Shown one piece after another: positions 1 through 10,797 of a stretch of 64,000 bases of DNA. This DNA is from Adineta vaga (Eukaryota; Rotifera). Position 1 is the first letter of the stretch, and each line of letters starts with the position of its first letter. Location of the stretch: assembly GCA_021613535.1 (NCBI GenBank), contig CP075497.1, forward strand, positions 4,526,001 through 4,590,000, read 5' to 3'. The notes under the pieces are model-generated. The model made no database searches and was not told the DNA's origin. It saw only the letters and a program-made list of their open reading frames with translations. The position numbers and the translations under genes were made by a program.

Positions 1-1990
1 ATATACTTATGAAAACCAAAGATCAACTGATGGAATTCAATCTATATCATAAAAATACACATGACCCAATACTTATTTATCGTGACCGTTTATCCACACG
101 ATTGTATCGTATTTTATTAGTTTTTTCGATATGTATACCATTATTATTCATTAAAATCTAACAGTTAAATCGATTAGTGAGATCGTTGCAAACCCATCTA
201 ACGAAATATATGAAGTATTGAAAAAAAATATTCATCAACATTAAGATGTCCTTGTACACAAATGTCTATTCAATATGAAGATTTTATCAACATACCAATG
301 AGATATCATCAAATTTGTTCGAGTGATTTTATTCAACCATGGTGGTACCAAAGTATACTTCCTCAAAATACTTCAGATATGGTAATACCTAAATTTGTCT
401 CATTAAGACTGAGTTTATCTATCGCATATCTTTGACGAAAACATTACTTCATAGTAATCAATATGTAAGTAATATGTAATATGTGAACATTCTTATTCAA
501 GAATAAAAACGAAACCAACATATTCTCTCAATGAAAATAATACAAGATGTTATTGTGTTATTGATTCAATATGTAATTTAGACAATCGATCTGTTAGTAG
601 TGGTCTATATATTCAATTTGATTGGCAACTTGAAGGAATACATGAAGGTTACTCCATAGTTGATTCTGTATTAAAATCATCAATAATATGTTGGTTCAAA
701 ATCAATTGTATCAATAAGTTAAAACAACTTTTGAATGAGTCGAAAATTCCAATACCTTTCTCAATTACTCCATTTAATTCAATACTACCTAGTCGATATT
801 CTTCTGCAGCACCATTTGAATCTTATTTTGTTTATTCACTTATCAGAAGGAAAATGATTTTACATACATAATCATTATCAATATTAGTTTTATTGGTGGA
901 ATCAGTATTATTACTCATTATTAACATTATTTGTAAATTGGACATGGCGATTAAACATCTATGACAATGAATCAAATGATCCTGGAACTATTAATCGCGA
1001 AAGATTGAGTACAAGATTAAATTTTGTCATCTTATTCATTTTATTTTATACCTTAACTATATATTCAATGATCGCTCAAGATAGACCTATCAATATAGTT
1101 TTTTCCAATCCAGCTGAAAGTGATTATAAAAAGTTAATGATATTGTATTCAACACAACTTCAGTATCCTCGTCAGAAAATATCTGTTGAATACAAATATT
1201 TCACTGATATTAGTACAACGTTCCATCAAATTTGTTAGTATAGTATGGCGTGAGTGTGTGTTTCTTGATGAGTATTGCTATAATTATTCAAGAACTGACA
1301 TTCGTTCACGTGGTAGTATCTATTTTTTATTTCTTTCAACTTTATGTCGACTATCCCAAACAATCGTAAATAATGCTATTGATCAATTTCTCAATAAATC
1401 ATTCATCAATACTCGAGTCATATCAAAATCTGAATGTCCTCTTCGAATTAACGACACATTATTGAATGATAATGGAAGATGGATGTTCTTCCGAAACGCA
1501 ACGTAATTGCAGTGAATCAGGTGAAATTTATTATGATACTTCAGATAAGCGAATATTTGCACTACCTGGATGGAATATTGGATGTTCAGTAGTTGAAACA
1601 ATCTTACAATCAACACTTGAATGCTTTTATGATCGAGTATGTCTACAATCCTTACTATTCTATGCAACAACAGTCTTAAATCGATATCCCTATGAAATGA
1701 ATATAACAGCTATGGATTCTTCGAAAACAAGCCGTTTCAGACGTGATACTTTCATTCAAAACATAGTTGATGAATTATTCGTTGGAGAATGCAAAATAAA
1801 TAAATATTATTCATTATTTTATCATGCGTGTGCTCCAATTTATTGTTCATATACAATTCGTAAAGAAAATTATTATATATATACAACAGCAACATTGTTA
1901 GGATTATTTGGAGGAATAACTATTGTATTGAAACCAATTGTTCCAGTTTTCATAAAACTAACCTTCAAAATTATACATCGATACCAATGA
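1..1990 (+). pseudogene. Degenerate tandem copies of an orphan multi-pass membrane protein
   Basis: Two partial, head-to-tail copies of one protein family can be read only by jumping between frames. Copy 1 (about 10-860) opens with a basic stretch and the motif DRLSTRLYR leading into a hydrophobic segment, then a CPC motif followed by FHQIC-like YHQICSSDF at about 245-360, then a Cys-containing ectodomain. Copy 2 (about 930-1990) repeats ERLSTRLNF, a hydrophobic segment, HQIC at about 1225, and an ectodomain containing LQSTLECFYD; it ends in one hydrophobic helix (about 1880-1960) and TAA/TGA stops near 1990. Copy 2 switches frame near 1233 and again near 1490, and copy 1 has in-frame stops near 160 and 240. 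I read this as a pseudogene of a lineage-specific surface-protein family whose function I do not know. A real gene with unusual introns is less likely, because the breaks lack GT-AG borders. Confidence 0.
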
Positions 1991-2246
1991 AGTAGAATTG
2001 CTCCATCTGCATAGTTTATATTTGTCGTCGAACAGTTTTATAAAAAATGACATAAAACTTTTCTTTATCTCTATGAACTTTTTCTACCGATATTCTCAAA
2101 TTTTCTTTCAAATATAATAATCAGCGTTGATGTAATAGATGTGGATATTTCTTACGTGTTTCAACTTCACGCTCATCCTTAAGCATCACTAATGAATATA
2201 AGCTAATCCTGACATTTTTTCTTTTTTTTACCATTTATAATAAAAA

Positions 2247-2556
2247 ATGTTGCTCTGGCAGATCAATGTTACCATCGATCCGCTTGATTTCGTCATCGCA
2301 ACATGTATTCTATTTTTTTTATATATACCTTTTGGTAAGTTGTAATAAGCAACTTTCTCCACGATCAAAGATCCACGCCCTCTAGCGTGTCTCTACACTT
2401 TCTCCTTTTTTCTTTCCTTTCTATACATCAGATATATACAGAATATCATTGAATAAAGTTACTTACTACAACTTATACCAAGAGGTAAATGATCTTACTA
2501 AATCAAATTCATGTTGTGTAGATTGGTGATTAACACTGATCTACCAGAGCAGCACT
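2247..2556. repeat. Palindromic element A upstream of U2 copy 1
   Basis: The ends are inverted: AATGTTGCTCTGGCAGATCA at the left mirrors TGATCTACCAGAGCAGCACT at the right with a few mismatches. A second inner pair is the left ACCTTTTGGTAAGTTGTAA and the right TTACTACAACTTATACC-type sequence. It looks like a MITE-like or foldback element with a spacer of roughly 50-100 bp. No open reading frame is present. The same termini recur at 3309-3675 and 5221-5750. Its right end lies 157 bp before the U2 start, a spacing shared by all three copies. Confidence 0.
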
Positions 2557-2664
2557 CTTTCATTCAAAACAAAGCAAAGAAAAAACAATCTAATGTAATT
2601 TCGTTTCATTACGAAATAATTCGATGACTATTTTCGTTCGGGTAAAAAAAACTAAAAATGAAAT

Positions 2665-2699
2665 GTGTGCAGACATGGTGGAGAAAAGAGAAAGGAAAT
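2665..2699 (+). promoter_or_regulatory. Putative PSE-type snRNA promoter of U2 copy 1
   Basis: A block beginning GTGTGCAGAC and continuing GTGGAGAAAAGAGAAAGGAAAT lies about 48 to 14 bp before the U2 start. The block is conserved upstream of all three U2 genes, although the sequence between it and the palindrome has diverged in copy 2. Position and conservation fit a proximal sequence element of a Pol II snRNA gene. No TATA box is obvious, as expected for U2. Confidence 0.
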
Positions 2700-2712
2700 G
2701 TTGCAGTTAGTT

Positions 2713-2902
2713 ATCGCTTCTCGGCCTTTTCGGCTAAGATCAAAGTGTAGTATCTGTTCTCGTCGGTTTGAAAGCCGGCGCTGGTCTCATTGAGGCCAGG
2801 CTCTTTCAAGCAGATTTTTGGACATGGGCCAGGATCACCCGAGTTCACTCGGACCTGTGCCACGGATCGTCTCGACACTGCAGTGCCGTCGAGTTTGGTC
2901 CA
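2713..2902 (+). ncRNA. U2 spliceosomal snRNA, copy 1
   Basis: Starts with ATCGCTTCTCGGCC, the near-universal U2 5' end (stem-loop I). GTGTAGTATCTGTTC follows, which contains the branch-point recognition sequence GTAGTA. The Sm site is AGATTTTTGG at about 2811-2820. Stem-loop III (CCGAG TTCA CTCGG) and stem-loop IV (CTCGAC ... GTCGAG with ACTGCAGTG in the loop) follow. The length of about 190 nt matches metazoan U2. The 3' end is inferred from stem-loop IV plus a short tail. The GC content is far above that of the surroundings. It directs branch-point recognition in the major spliceosome. Confidence 0.
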
Positions 2903-2904
2903 CT

Positions 2905-2928
2905 CCCGTTTTCCTTCGGGACAACGGG
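2905..2928 (+). other. UUCG hairpin just 3' of U2 copy 1
   Basis: CCCGTT and AACGGG pair, closed by TCC/GGA around a TTCG loop. The hairpin is conserved after all three U2 copies; the bulge facing it varies (T/C, C/T and C/C). It is either an extra 3' stem of the RNA or a 3'-end formation signal. Confidence 0.
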
Positions 2929-3308
2929 AATCATTCTAACAAAAACTTATAATGAAAATCAGCTATAGTAATTTCCCTACTTTATTCGATCACAAAGTCA
3001 ATTCAAAGAAAACGTCTCGGAACAAATAATAAAAGAGTGAAAGAATGTTGAACAGATACTTGTTCACTTCTAATATCCATCTTCATAATCGATACATCTT
3101 ATTTTGATAAAGTATCTGTTATTTAATCCTACTATGGTTACATCTCTTCCAAATAAATCCAGTAGATGAAATACTTATACTATTTCACTTCTTATTCTTC
3201 TACATCTTTTTATCAAAGGTATATATAGTAGTGTATGTATAAAATAACTTGTTCAGTTGACTGATTGCTAATGTATGAGGACGACTCTCGTACTATTTTT
3301 CATTTATA

Positions 3309-3675
3309 TTTGATTAAAGTGTTGCTCTGGCAGATTGATGATGAACATCAATCCACATTTTATCGTCATCGCAACCTATATTTGTATTCATATGGATATA
3401 TACCTTTTGGTAAATTGTAATAAGCAACTTTCTTCTTTTCCAAGGAGAACGCCCGCTCTTCTGTCTTTACACTTTTCTCTTTTTTCTTTCTTTTACATAC
3501 ATCAGATATCTACGGACTGGAGAAACATCGTTTTCTTCACATCATCGACGAAAGTTGTCTATTACAATTTACACCAAGAGGTCAATGATCTTACTAGATC
3601 ACATACATGTTGCGATGACGATAAAATGTGGATTGATGTTCATCATCAATCTACCAGAGCAGCACTTTAATCAAA
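3309..3675. repeat. Palindromic element B upstream of U2 copy 2
   Basis: Its arms of about 67 bp begin TTTGATTAAAGTG and end GTCATCGCAAC, and they are almost perfect reverse complements (two or three mismatches seen). Inner arms carry ACCTTTTGGTAAATTGTAATA and its mirror. The left arm starts at 3309 and the right arm ends at 3675. The arms contain AGATTGATGATGAACATCAA, so each arm also holds a small dyad. No TSD is evident because the flanks themselves belong to the inverted repeat. The element ends 165 bp before the U2 start. Confidence 0.
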
Positions 3676-3791
3676 CTAATATAAATGAAGCAATAGCAAT
3701 CATCACTCGTAGTTTCGTAACAGTGTATTTTTTCATCACGATATTACGAAAATCAATCAGTGACTCATATCGCATCAATTAGAAATGAATG

Positions 3792-3826
3792 GTGTGCAGA
3801 CGTAGTGCAGAAAAGGGAGAGGAAAT
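3792..3826 (+). promoter_or_regulatory. Putative PSE-type promoter of U2 copy 2
   Basis: GTGTGCAGACGTAGTGCAGAAAAG followed by GGAGAGGAAAT, at about -48 to -14 relative to the U2 start. It matches the block before copies 1 and 3 at most positions, while neighbouring spacer sequence does not, which argues for function. Confidence 0.
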
Positions 3827-3839
3827 TGTGATCGAAGTT

Positions 3840-4030
3840 ATCGCTTCTCGGCCCTCTCAGGCTAAGATCAAAGTGTAGTATCTGTTCTCGTCGGTTTGAA
3901 AGCCGGCGCTGGTCTCATTGAGGCCAGGCTCTTTCAAGCAGATTTTTGGACATGGGCCAGGATCACCCGAGTTCACTCGGACCTGTGCCACGGATCGTCT
4001 CGACACTGCAGTGCCGTCGAGTTTGGTCCA
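3840..4030 (+). ncRNA. U2 spliceosomal snRNA, copy 2 (variant stem-loop I)
   Basis: It is essentially identical to copy 1 from GCTAAGATC through stem-loop IV, including GTAGTA and the Sm site. It differs only in the first hairpin loop: GGCC-CTCTCA-GGCT here against GGCC-TTTTC-GGCT, one base longer. The stem is preserved, so the gene may still be functional. The promoter block and the 3' TTCG hairpin (4033-4056) are present. Confidence 0.
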
Positions 4031-4812
4031 CTCCCGTTCTCCTTCGGGATAACGGGAATCATCTCACCAAAAAAATAATGAAAAAAGAAAATACCTTATA
4101 ACGAACTTCTTTTGTTAAGAAGTACAAATTAGTATCATAATTGCTCTTCGTCCATTGTTTTCTTTTCCATTAAAGCAAAGTTCGTTACCGTTATGATAAA
4201 AATGAAATTCAACTGTTCAAGCCTCTTCTCGAATCATATTTAATGACAAATATGGATCAATGAATGTAGAATGTCATTCTTCACATAAGAATATCTACAT
4301 ATCGACTTACTCAATGAGAGGGTAGAGAGCGGAAGTATCATTTCAGTGTTCTTAGATAAAATATCTCGCGATTTCTTGTTCAAATAAACATCTTGAAAGA
4401 CCAGCTAATTTCAGAAATATACTTGAAAATTCTATTAACCAAAATTCATCAATAAACTTCTAATCATCATTTTGAATCGAAATGTAGGAACTTCGAAGGT
4501 AGATTTATAATGTATCGTAGACGTGCTGTTAAGACATGATTATCTTGACAGATCTAACTTTGATCATTGTAATATAAATATGATTGAATGTTGTTAATAT
4601 ATATGTAGTGCTTTCCAGTCATTTGTGTTTCAATGCTATGTAGATAATGAGTTTTTCTCTCGTACTACTTTCTCTCATGTGTCTATTAAAGGGAGCTTAG
4701 GAAGAGATAAGAGATTTCACAAGCTTCGAACGGAATCATAGCGATGATCTGTTAAAAGAGCACTATTCTGCATCTTCATTTCCTACTGCAACAAAGTAAG
4801 AAAATAAGTATA
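4031..4812. other. Spacer between U2 cassettes, no gene seen
   Basis: AT-rich spacer between the second and third U2 genes. Apart from the TTCG hairpin at 4033-4056, I see no coding region, tRNA or recognisable element. Confidence 0.
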
Positions 4813-4873
4813 TCTGATTTTCATTATAAGTTTTTGTTAGAATGATTCCCGTTGTCCCGAAGGAGAACGGGAG

Positions 4874-5063
4874 TGGACCAAACTCGACGGCACTGCAGTG
4901 TCGAGACGATCCGTGGCACAGGTCCGAGTGAACTCGGGTGATCCTGGCCCATGTCCAAAAATCTGCTTGAAAGAGCCTGGCCTCAATGAGACCAGCGCCG
5001 GCTTTCAAACCGACGAGAACAGATACTACACTTTGATCTTAGCCGAAAAGGCCGAGAAGCGAT
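4874..5063 (-). ncRNA. U2 spliceosomal snRNA, copy 3
   Basis: On the minus strand it starts ATCGCTTCTCGGCCTTTTCG at 5063 and is identical by eye to copy 1 over its whole length: branch-point recognition region, Sm site and stem-loops III and IV. The TTCG hairpin follows at 4848-4871. It points toward copies 1 and 2 and lies in the inverted-repeat arm. Confidence 0.
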
Positions 5064-5076
5064 AACTAACTGCAAC

Positions 5077-5111
5077 ATTTCCTTTCTCTTTTCTCCACCA
5101 TGTCTGCACAC
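5077..5111 (-). promoter_or_regulatory. Putative PSE-type promoter of U2 copy 3
   Basis: Reverse complement of the 2665-2699 block at the same distance from the U2 start. Identical to copy 1. Confidence 0.
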
Positions 5112-5220
5112 ATTTCATTTTTAGTTTTTTTTACCCGAACGAAAATAGTCATCGAATTATTTCGTAATGAAACGAAATTACATTAGATTGTTTTTTCTTT
5201 GCTTTGTTTTGAATGAAAGA

Positions 5221-5750
5221 GTGCTGCTCTGGTAGATCAGTGTTAATCACCAATCTACACAACATGTATTTGATTTAGTAAGATCGTTTACCTCTTCGTA
5301 TAAGTTGTAATAAGTAACTTTATTCGATGATGTGAAGAGAACGATATTGTTTTAGTCTGCACATATCGGACGTATGTAAACAAAAGAAAAGTGACGTCAC
5401 TAGGATATGATGTCATCGATCGACTGCTTGTTTAATTAATACAATGATCATGAATGACTATTGTGCATTCTCAATGAGAGTAATGATAAGATGTAGAATT
5501 AGAGATGGAGTTTTACGTAGAAAGTGTTGAATGTTAGGAGATCTTGTGTTTGGGGAAAACCTCTGATGTGATAGTTGAACGATTGTAAAGTGTAAAGTGT
5601 AGAGACACGCTAGATGGCGTGGATCGTTGACTATGGAGAAAGTTGCTTATTACAACTTACCAAGAGGTATATATAGAAAAAGATAAAATACATGTTGCGA
5701 TGACGAAATCAAGCGGATTGGTGGTAACACTGATCTGCCAGAGCAACATT
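5221..5750. repeat. Palindromic element C upstream of U2 copy 3
   Basis: Starts GTGCTGCTCTGGTAGATCAG and ends CTGATCTGCCAGAGCAACAT, with inner arms TTTACCTCTTCGTATAAGTTG and CAACTTACCAAGAGGTA. The outer arms match element A, but the loop (about 5331-5590) is longer and unrelated. The loop contains a perfect CRE-like palindrome GTGACGTCAC at 5391-5400. It begins 158 bp upstream of U2 copy 3. Confidence 0.
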
Positions 5751-8409
5751 TTCGTTTAAAAGAAAATGAATAAAATTGATATCTATCGACCAAGGAACAA
5801 TGTGTTTGAATGTAGGTAGTATCGACTTCATTGCTATATCCTAATATCTGATAAAAGGTTAAAGACCATAAAACTTTATAGATAAGATGTTGATCGAACG
5901 ATCTCTGTTTAGTTTTTTTCCCTGATATCCATACACATACTTGACTAGAACAAGTGTATTTTCAATGAACTCAAAATGATGTGCTGAAAACCTACTCAAT
6001 ATTCAAATGAAATTCCATTCCAATATCATCAATAGAGTAAAAACTTGGGCAATGACATGAAGCGAATTGTTCCGATCTCACAAGCACGCATTTACTTATT
6101 TGAAGTATTAATCGGAAAGAAAATAAAAGATATTGCTAATTAACTTATTACACTTCACTTTTATTCATGTTCGGTCTTAGCTTATGGATGAACAATCTGC
6201 ATAATTTACATAGTTTAAATGAACACTTCGTCAGGTCTGTTTAAGTCTCTATTTTTTTTTTCTTTTTCCATCTTTGTAAACTATTGATGAAAGGTGAACT
6301 TCCTTGTCTTTCTTTGTCTTTTGATGGAAATAAACAACTAACGAAGAAGATATAAACAGAACAGAAAGTAATTGGATGTTCATGATCAGTCTTTACTCCT
6401 CCGGCGTTAGTCCATAAGAAGCAGCATCGAAATGGCTATTTCAGAAAAAATGTGTTCTTAACTCAATTCTGTTTTTATTATGATTATTGTTTTTTTTTCT
6501 ATAAAACTTTGCTAGTTTAATTAAACTCGTTATCTTATTCTCTCTTTATTTCTTTTATTGCTGATGGTTCATTATGTTATTAGTATCTTTTGTTTGTTCT
6601 TTATATGTCATTGTTGATAATATCGATCGTGAGTTATTTAAAATCTCGAATAAAACTTTATCAAATCACTAAAAACAATGATTATAACAGAATTTTTATA
6701 TTCATTTTACAAATATGTAATTCCTATTACTTTACTACCCAGTTTCTTATTTTTTGAATGAAACATTTCCAATTTATCATCAGCTGTTCAATAGATGAAA
6801 CAACACGTAAAACACGATCTTCATATCTTTGTTATAAAGAGTATCTTTTAAAATGATCGAATATTTCATGTAATAACTTAACTAAACAAAGATGAGAGTG
6901 AGTATAAAGATCACCCAGTCCAAAGGGAAAAAAACAAACACTTAGTACAAGTATTCGAATAATTTCTATGTCTGCACGTGAAATGTCGAAATTCTAACCA
7001 TTTGTATTTTACTAGCTTATTATTGAATAAAGATTTATATTGATTAGTTATGAAAAGAACTATTGCAACATTCATATGAATGATAGAAAGAAGAGATCAA
7101 ATGAGTTCTAAGTTTTTAGTAATTACATTAACACAAGCAGATCTCGAAGATGGTTAAGAACGATTGTTTGACTTGTTATATTGTCAATATAAGCTCCAAT
7201 TACGACTATATTTGTAATCAAATAGAAAAGAAACGAAGTGTTTTGCTTCATTTTGCCTTAAGCATAGCATTGTATTCTTGTTATTTGACATATTTATTAG
7301 ATCTCAAAATACTTTTAATCAAATAACTACGAAATACTATCTCGTCATTTTCTTCTAGCAAACCGATAAACATAAATACACTTCGTATCGTGAGAAATCT
7401 TTAGGATTATTTAATAAATCCTGAGAAGCATTAGTAGTGGTTTATCATGTGTTGAAATATTAGAACCTTTTATAGTTAAACGGGCCATTTTATTTTCTTC
7501 TGATAGAACAGGCACTCATCAACGTATTTTGAAGAGTTTGCAAATAGCAATTCATTGTATGTCTTTTTCTATTATATCTATAGATGTATGGATGTCTGCT
7601 AGCTTACAAACGAGTATTATATCTTAGTAAAACACGAAACTAATCCATGCCTACAGCTTGTCGATGCAATTTATATTAATAACTCTGTATATGAATATAG
7701 AATAGAAGTTTGAAGCAAAATAAAATAAAAATAGATTTATGATACTCTTCTGCAGTTTCTCATATCTAATTCAAGAGAAGCAAATGCCAGTTAGAAAAGA
7801 AAGAAAAAGATAAATTTCGTGGTTTTAATTGCAAATAAATATGGAAGAGAAGAGAAAGAAACAACCTTGATTATTTTAATGTCTGAAAAAGGACAGCTGA
7901 AGAAAGAGAGAGAGAGAGATAAGAACACGCATGAACGCCTTCGAAACAAAGTACCTTTAAAGAATCCGTTGTGAGTGCATCCTTTTCTCATTTATCTCGG
8001 CCTGGATAAAGAATAAAGAAAAAAAGAAGCAAGATTTCGACTGACAAAAAGCAAATATATTTTTGGCACTTTGTCGATGCTTTCATTCTATTCTTTAATA
8101 GAGAGAGAAAGACAAGACGAAAAAACCCAATGCCTAGATCAATATATTTTACTGATTGAAGTCGATTGGTGAGTATAAAAGAGAGAGAGAGAAAGAAAGA
8201 AAGATGATATCAAAAGTAAGAAAAAATGATTATGTTTGCGGTTGTTTTATATCAAATAGAAGAAAGTTTTATATTCAAGTGACAGCTGTTGCGTTGATTG
8301 ATTTTTATTAAATTTTATCTACTTATTACATACGTATATACTTGAATCAATCCGAGACTTATTCATTTATTAATATTTTAGAAAAAGTTCGATAGAAATA
8401 AATAATATA
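5751..8409. other. Gene-free AT-rich stretch before the SLC6 gene
   Basis: No convincing exon, RNA gene or repeat family is seen in these 2.65 kb. Purine-rich simple sequence occurs near 7900-7920 and at 8180-8205 (GA and GAAA runs). The 5' UTR and promoter of the transporter presumably lie at the right end. Confidence 0.
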
Positions 8410-10797
8410 ATGGTTGATATACACGAAAGAGAAAAATGGTCAGGTAATGCTGATTTTCTTTTTTCATGTATTGGTTATGCAATTGGTCTCGGAAATGTTT
8501 GGCGATTTCCTTATTTATGTTATCAATATGGTGGAGGTTCGTCTCGTCCTAATGTATTTTCATAATGATTTTTTCCAATCATAGGAGCTTTTCTGATACC
8601 ATATTATGTAACATTAATTTGTGGTGGTATACCTTTATTTTTCCTTGAAGTGGCACTTGGCCAGTATACAAGTATTGGTGGTCTTGGTATATGGAAAATA
8701 TGTCCAATATTTAAAGGTATGTTTTTTTAACTTCATAGAATTAAAAAGTTTTCATTTGATTTTTTTTCGAGGTGTTGGTTATGCGGCGGCAATAATAGCA
8801 TTTTGGTTAAATTGTTATTATATTGTTGTACTTGCTTGGGGTTTATACTATGCCTATCATTCAATAACCAGTTCATCCTTATTACCATGGTCAACATGTC
8901 ATAATTGGTGGAATTTAGAATCATGTCGCACATTAGCAGAAATGCGTAATTATACAGCAGCATTATCTTGTTCATCATCTGATTTGACTACAAATGCATC
9001 AGTAGCTATATGTTTACAAAATGCAAGTGAAGAGTTGGCACGATATACAAGCCCTGTTAAAGAATTTTGGGAGTATGTATTTTAATGAATAGAAAACGAA
9101 GAGATTGGATTTCATTCATTTTAGACGTAACGCACTTCAAATAACAGATGATATAGGTGATCCTGGTTCATTACGCCTTCCATTAGTTATTACATTAGCT
9201 ATTGCCTGGATTGGTTGTTATTTTTGTATATGGAAAGGTGTTAAATGGACAGGAAAAGTTGTCTATTTTACATCAATGTTTCCATATTTACTTCTATTCA
9301 TATTATTGATTCGTGGTTTAACACTTGAAGGAGCTATGGATGGAATTAAATATTTATTTATTCCTGATCTATCGAAATTAAAAACATCTGCAGTAAGAAT
9401 TCTTTCAACAAAGAAATCATATACACATTTAATTTCGTTTGATTTTGAAGCTTTGGATTGAAGCATCGACGCAAATCTTTTTCAGTTATGGACTTGGTTT
9501 AGGCGCATTAGTGGCTTTAGGAAGTTATAATAAATATAATAAAAATTGTTATCGGTAAGAAGACAACTGTTTCTTTATATTCAAAATAGAATTTTAATAA
9601 TATTATGTTCTAGAGATACATTGATATTAGCTGCTTTTAATGAAGGAACTTGTTTAATTAGTGGTTTTGTCATTTTTTCGGTTATTGGATTTATGGCGAA
9701 AACTGAAGGAAAAAAAGTTAGTGAAGTCGCTGATTCGGGTAATTCAAATAGAAAAAAAATGTAGTCGTTCATTGAAAATTCTTTTTCGAATTGCTAGGAC
9801 CTGGCTTAGCATTTGTTGCATATCCAGCAGCAGTTGCTCAATTACCATTTTCACCATTTTGGTCAGCACTTTTCTTTATTATGCTGATTTTCATCGGTTT
9901 GGATAGTCAAGTAAGATACTTTTCTATTATATATTAAACAATAGTTTTACGAAATTCAACAATAAATATTTTAGTTTGTAACACTCGAAGGTTTTATCAC
10001 CGCATGTGTTGATGAATGGCCAATCCTACGTCGTCGAAAAGAATTGTTCATTGCTGCTGTTTGTTTCGTTTCATTTTTAATTGGTTTACCTACCGTTACT
10101 CAGGTACTAATTCTTGAAACGAAATATGAGAATTTAATAAGTGAATTTGCCTTGTCTGTGTTTGTTTTTTTGTAAAGGGTGGAATGTATGTTTTCAAAAT
10201 TTTGGATTATTATTCTGCTAGTGGTTGGTGTTTACTTGTCTTACTCTTTTTCGAATGTATCAGTGTATCATGGTTTTATGGTGCCAATCGATTTTATGAA
10301 GATATTAAAGATATGATTGGTTATTATCCTGGTCGATTCTGGAAATGGTGTTGGATTGTTTTTACTCCACTTCTTTGCACCGTAAGAAATATTGAAAATA
10401 AAAGAAAAATTGATTCTTAAGATTTACGTTTATAGGGCATCGCAATATTTAGTCTTATTGAATATGAACCGGTGAAATATAAAACTTATCAATTTCCTAC
10501 ATGGGCAGAATATATCGGTTGGTGTATTGCACTCTCATCAATTTTAGCAATTCCGATTTATGCTATTGCTTTATTTGCAAGACAAACTGGTTCATTTAAA
10601 GAAGTAAATAAATTAATTGAAAAAAATATTCTCCCTTTTCTATTATTATCAAACTCATTATTTGTCCTTTTAATTTATAGCGATGGAAAAAAATCACTAC
10701 ACCAACAATTGATCTTAATCCACCGATTGATGAGGACGATAATGAAACAAAACAACGTATGCTTATCGAACATACAACAGCTATGACAAACCTTTAA
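8410..10797 (+). CDS. Sodium/chloride-dependent GABA-type neurotransmitter transporter (SLC6)
   Basis: Na+/Cl- symporter that takes up a neurotransmitter at the plasma membrane. Eleven exons give 595 residues: 8410-8536, 8585-8716, 8772-9072, 9125-9392, 9451-9554, 9614-9738, 9798-9910, 9975-10103, 10178-10381, 10436-10603, 10681-10797. TM1 reads [20 protein letters not shown], the family's Na+/substrate-binding helix. [57 protein letters not shown] and DYYSASG follow in the order and spacing of vertebrate GAT1 (SLC6A1). The large extracellular loop after TM3 has a CxxxxxxxxC pair and N-glycosylation sequons (NYT, NAS). The tail after TM12 is short. Exact substrate is inference; a GABA, taurine or betaine transporter is the closest type. 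A polyadenylation-like AATAAA occurs near 10948. Confidence 0.

Larger units (their letters stand above)
2447..2963. repeat. Left arm of a ~517 bp inverted repeat carrying a U2 gene
   Basis: This segment contains the right half of palindrome A, the promoter and U2 copy 1. It reappears almost unchanged as the reverse complement at 4813-5330. The match stops at about 2963, after TTATAATGAAAATCAG. The arms are separated by about 1.85 kb that contains the third, more diverged U2 cassette. Near-identity including flanks suggests a recent inverted duplication or ongoing gene conversion. Confidence 0.
4813..5330. repeat. Right arm of the ~517 bp inverted repeat
   Basis: Reverse complement of 2447-2963, carrying U2 copy 3, its promoter and half of palindrome C. 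Only scattered single-base differences are visible, for example in the 3' hairpin bulge. Beyond 5330 homology is lost in the palindrome loop and resumes at about 5594-5626 (the block AGACACGCTAGATGGCGTGG). Confidence 0.

Noticed and set aside
2768-2968. Open frame beginning with residues MKAGAGLIEARLF, repeated at 3896-4078 and 4763-5008
   Set aside because: These frames run through the U2 snRNA genes. The identity reflects the conserved RNA, not a protein family.
10184-10420. Separate small membrane protein
   Set aside because: This is exon 9 of the SLC6 transporter read through into the next intron.
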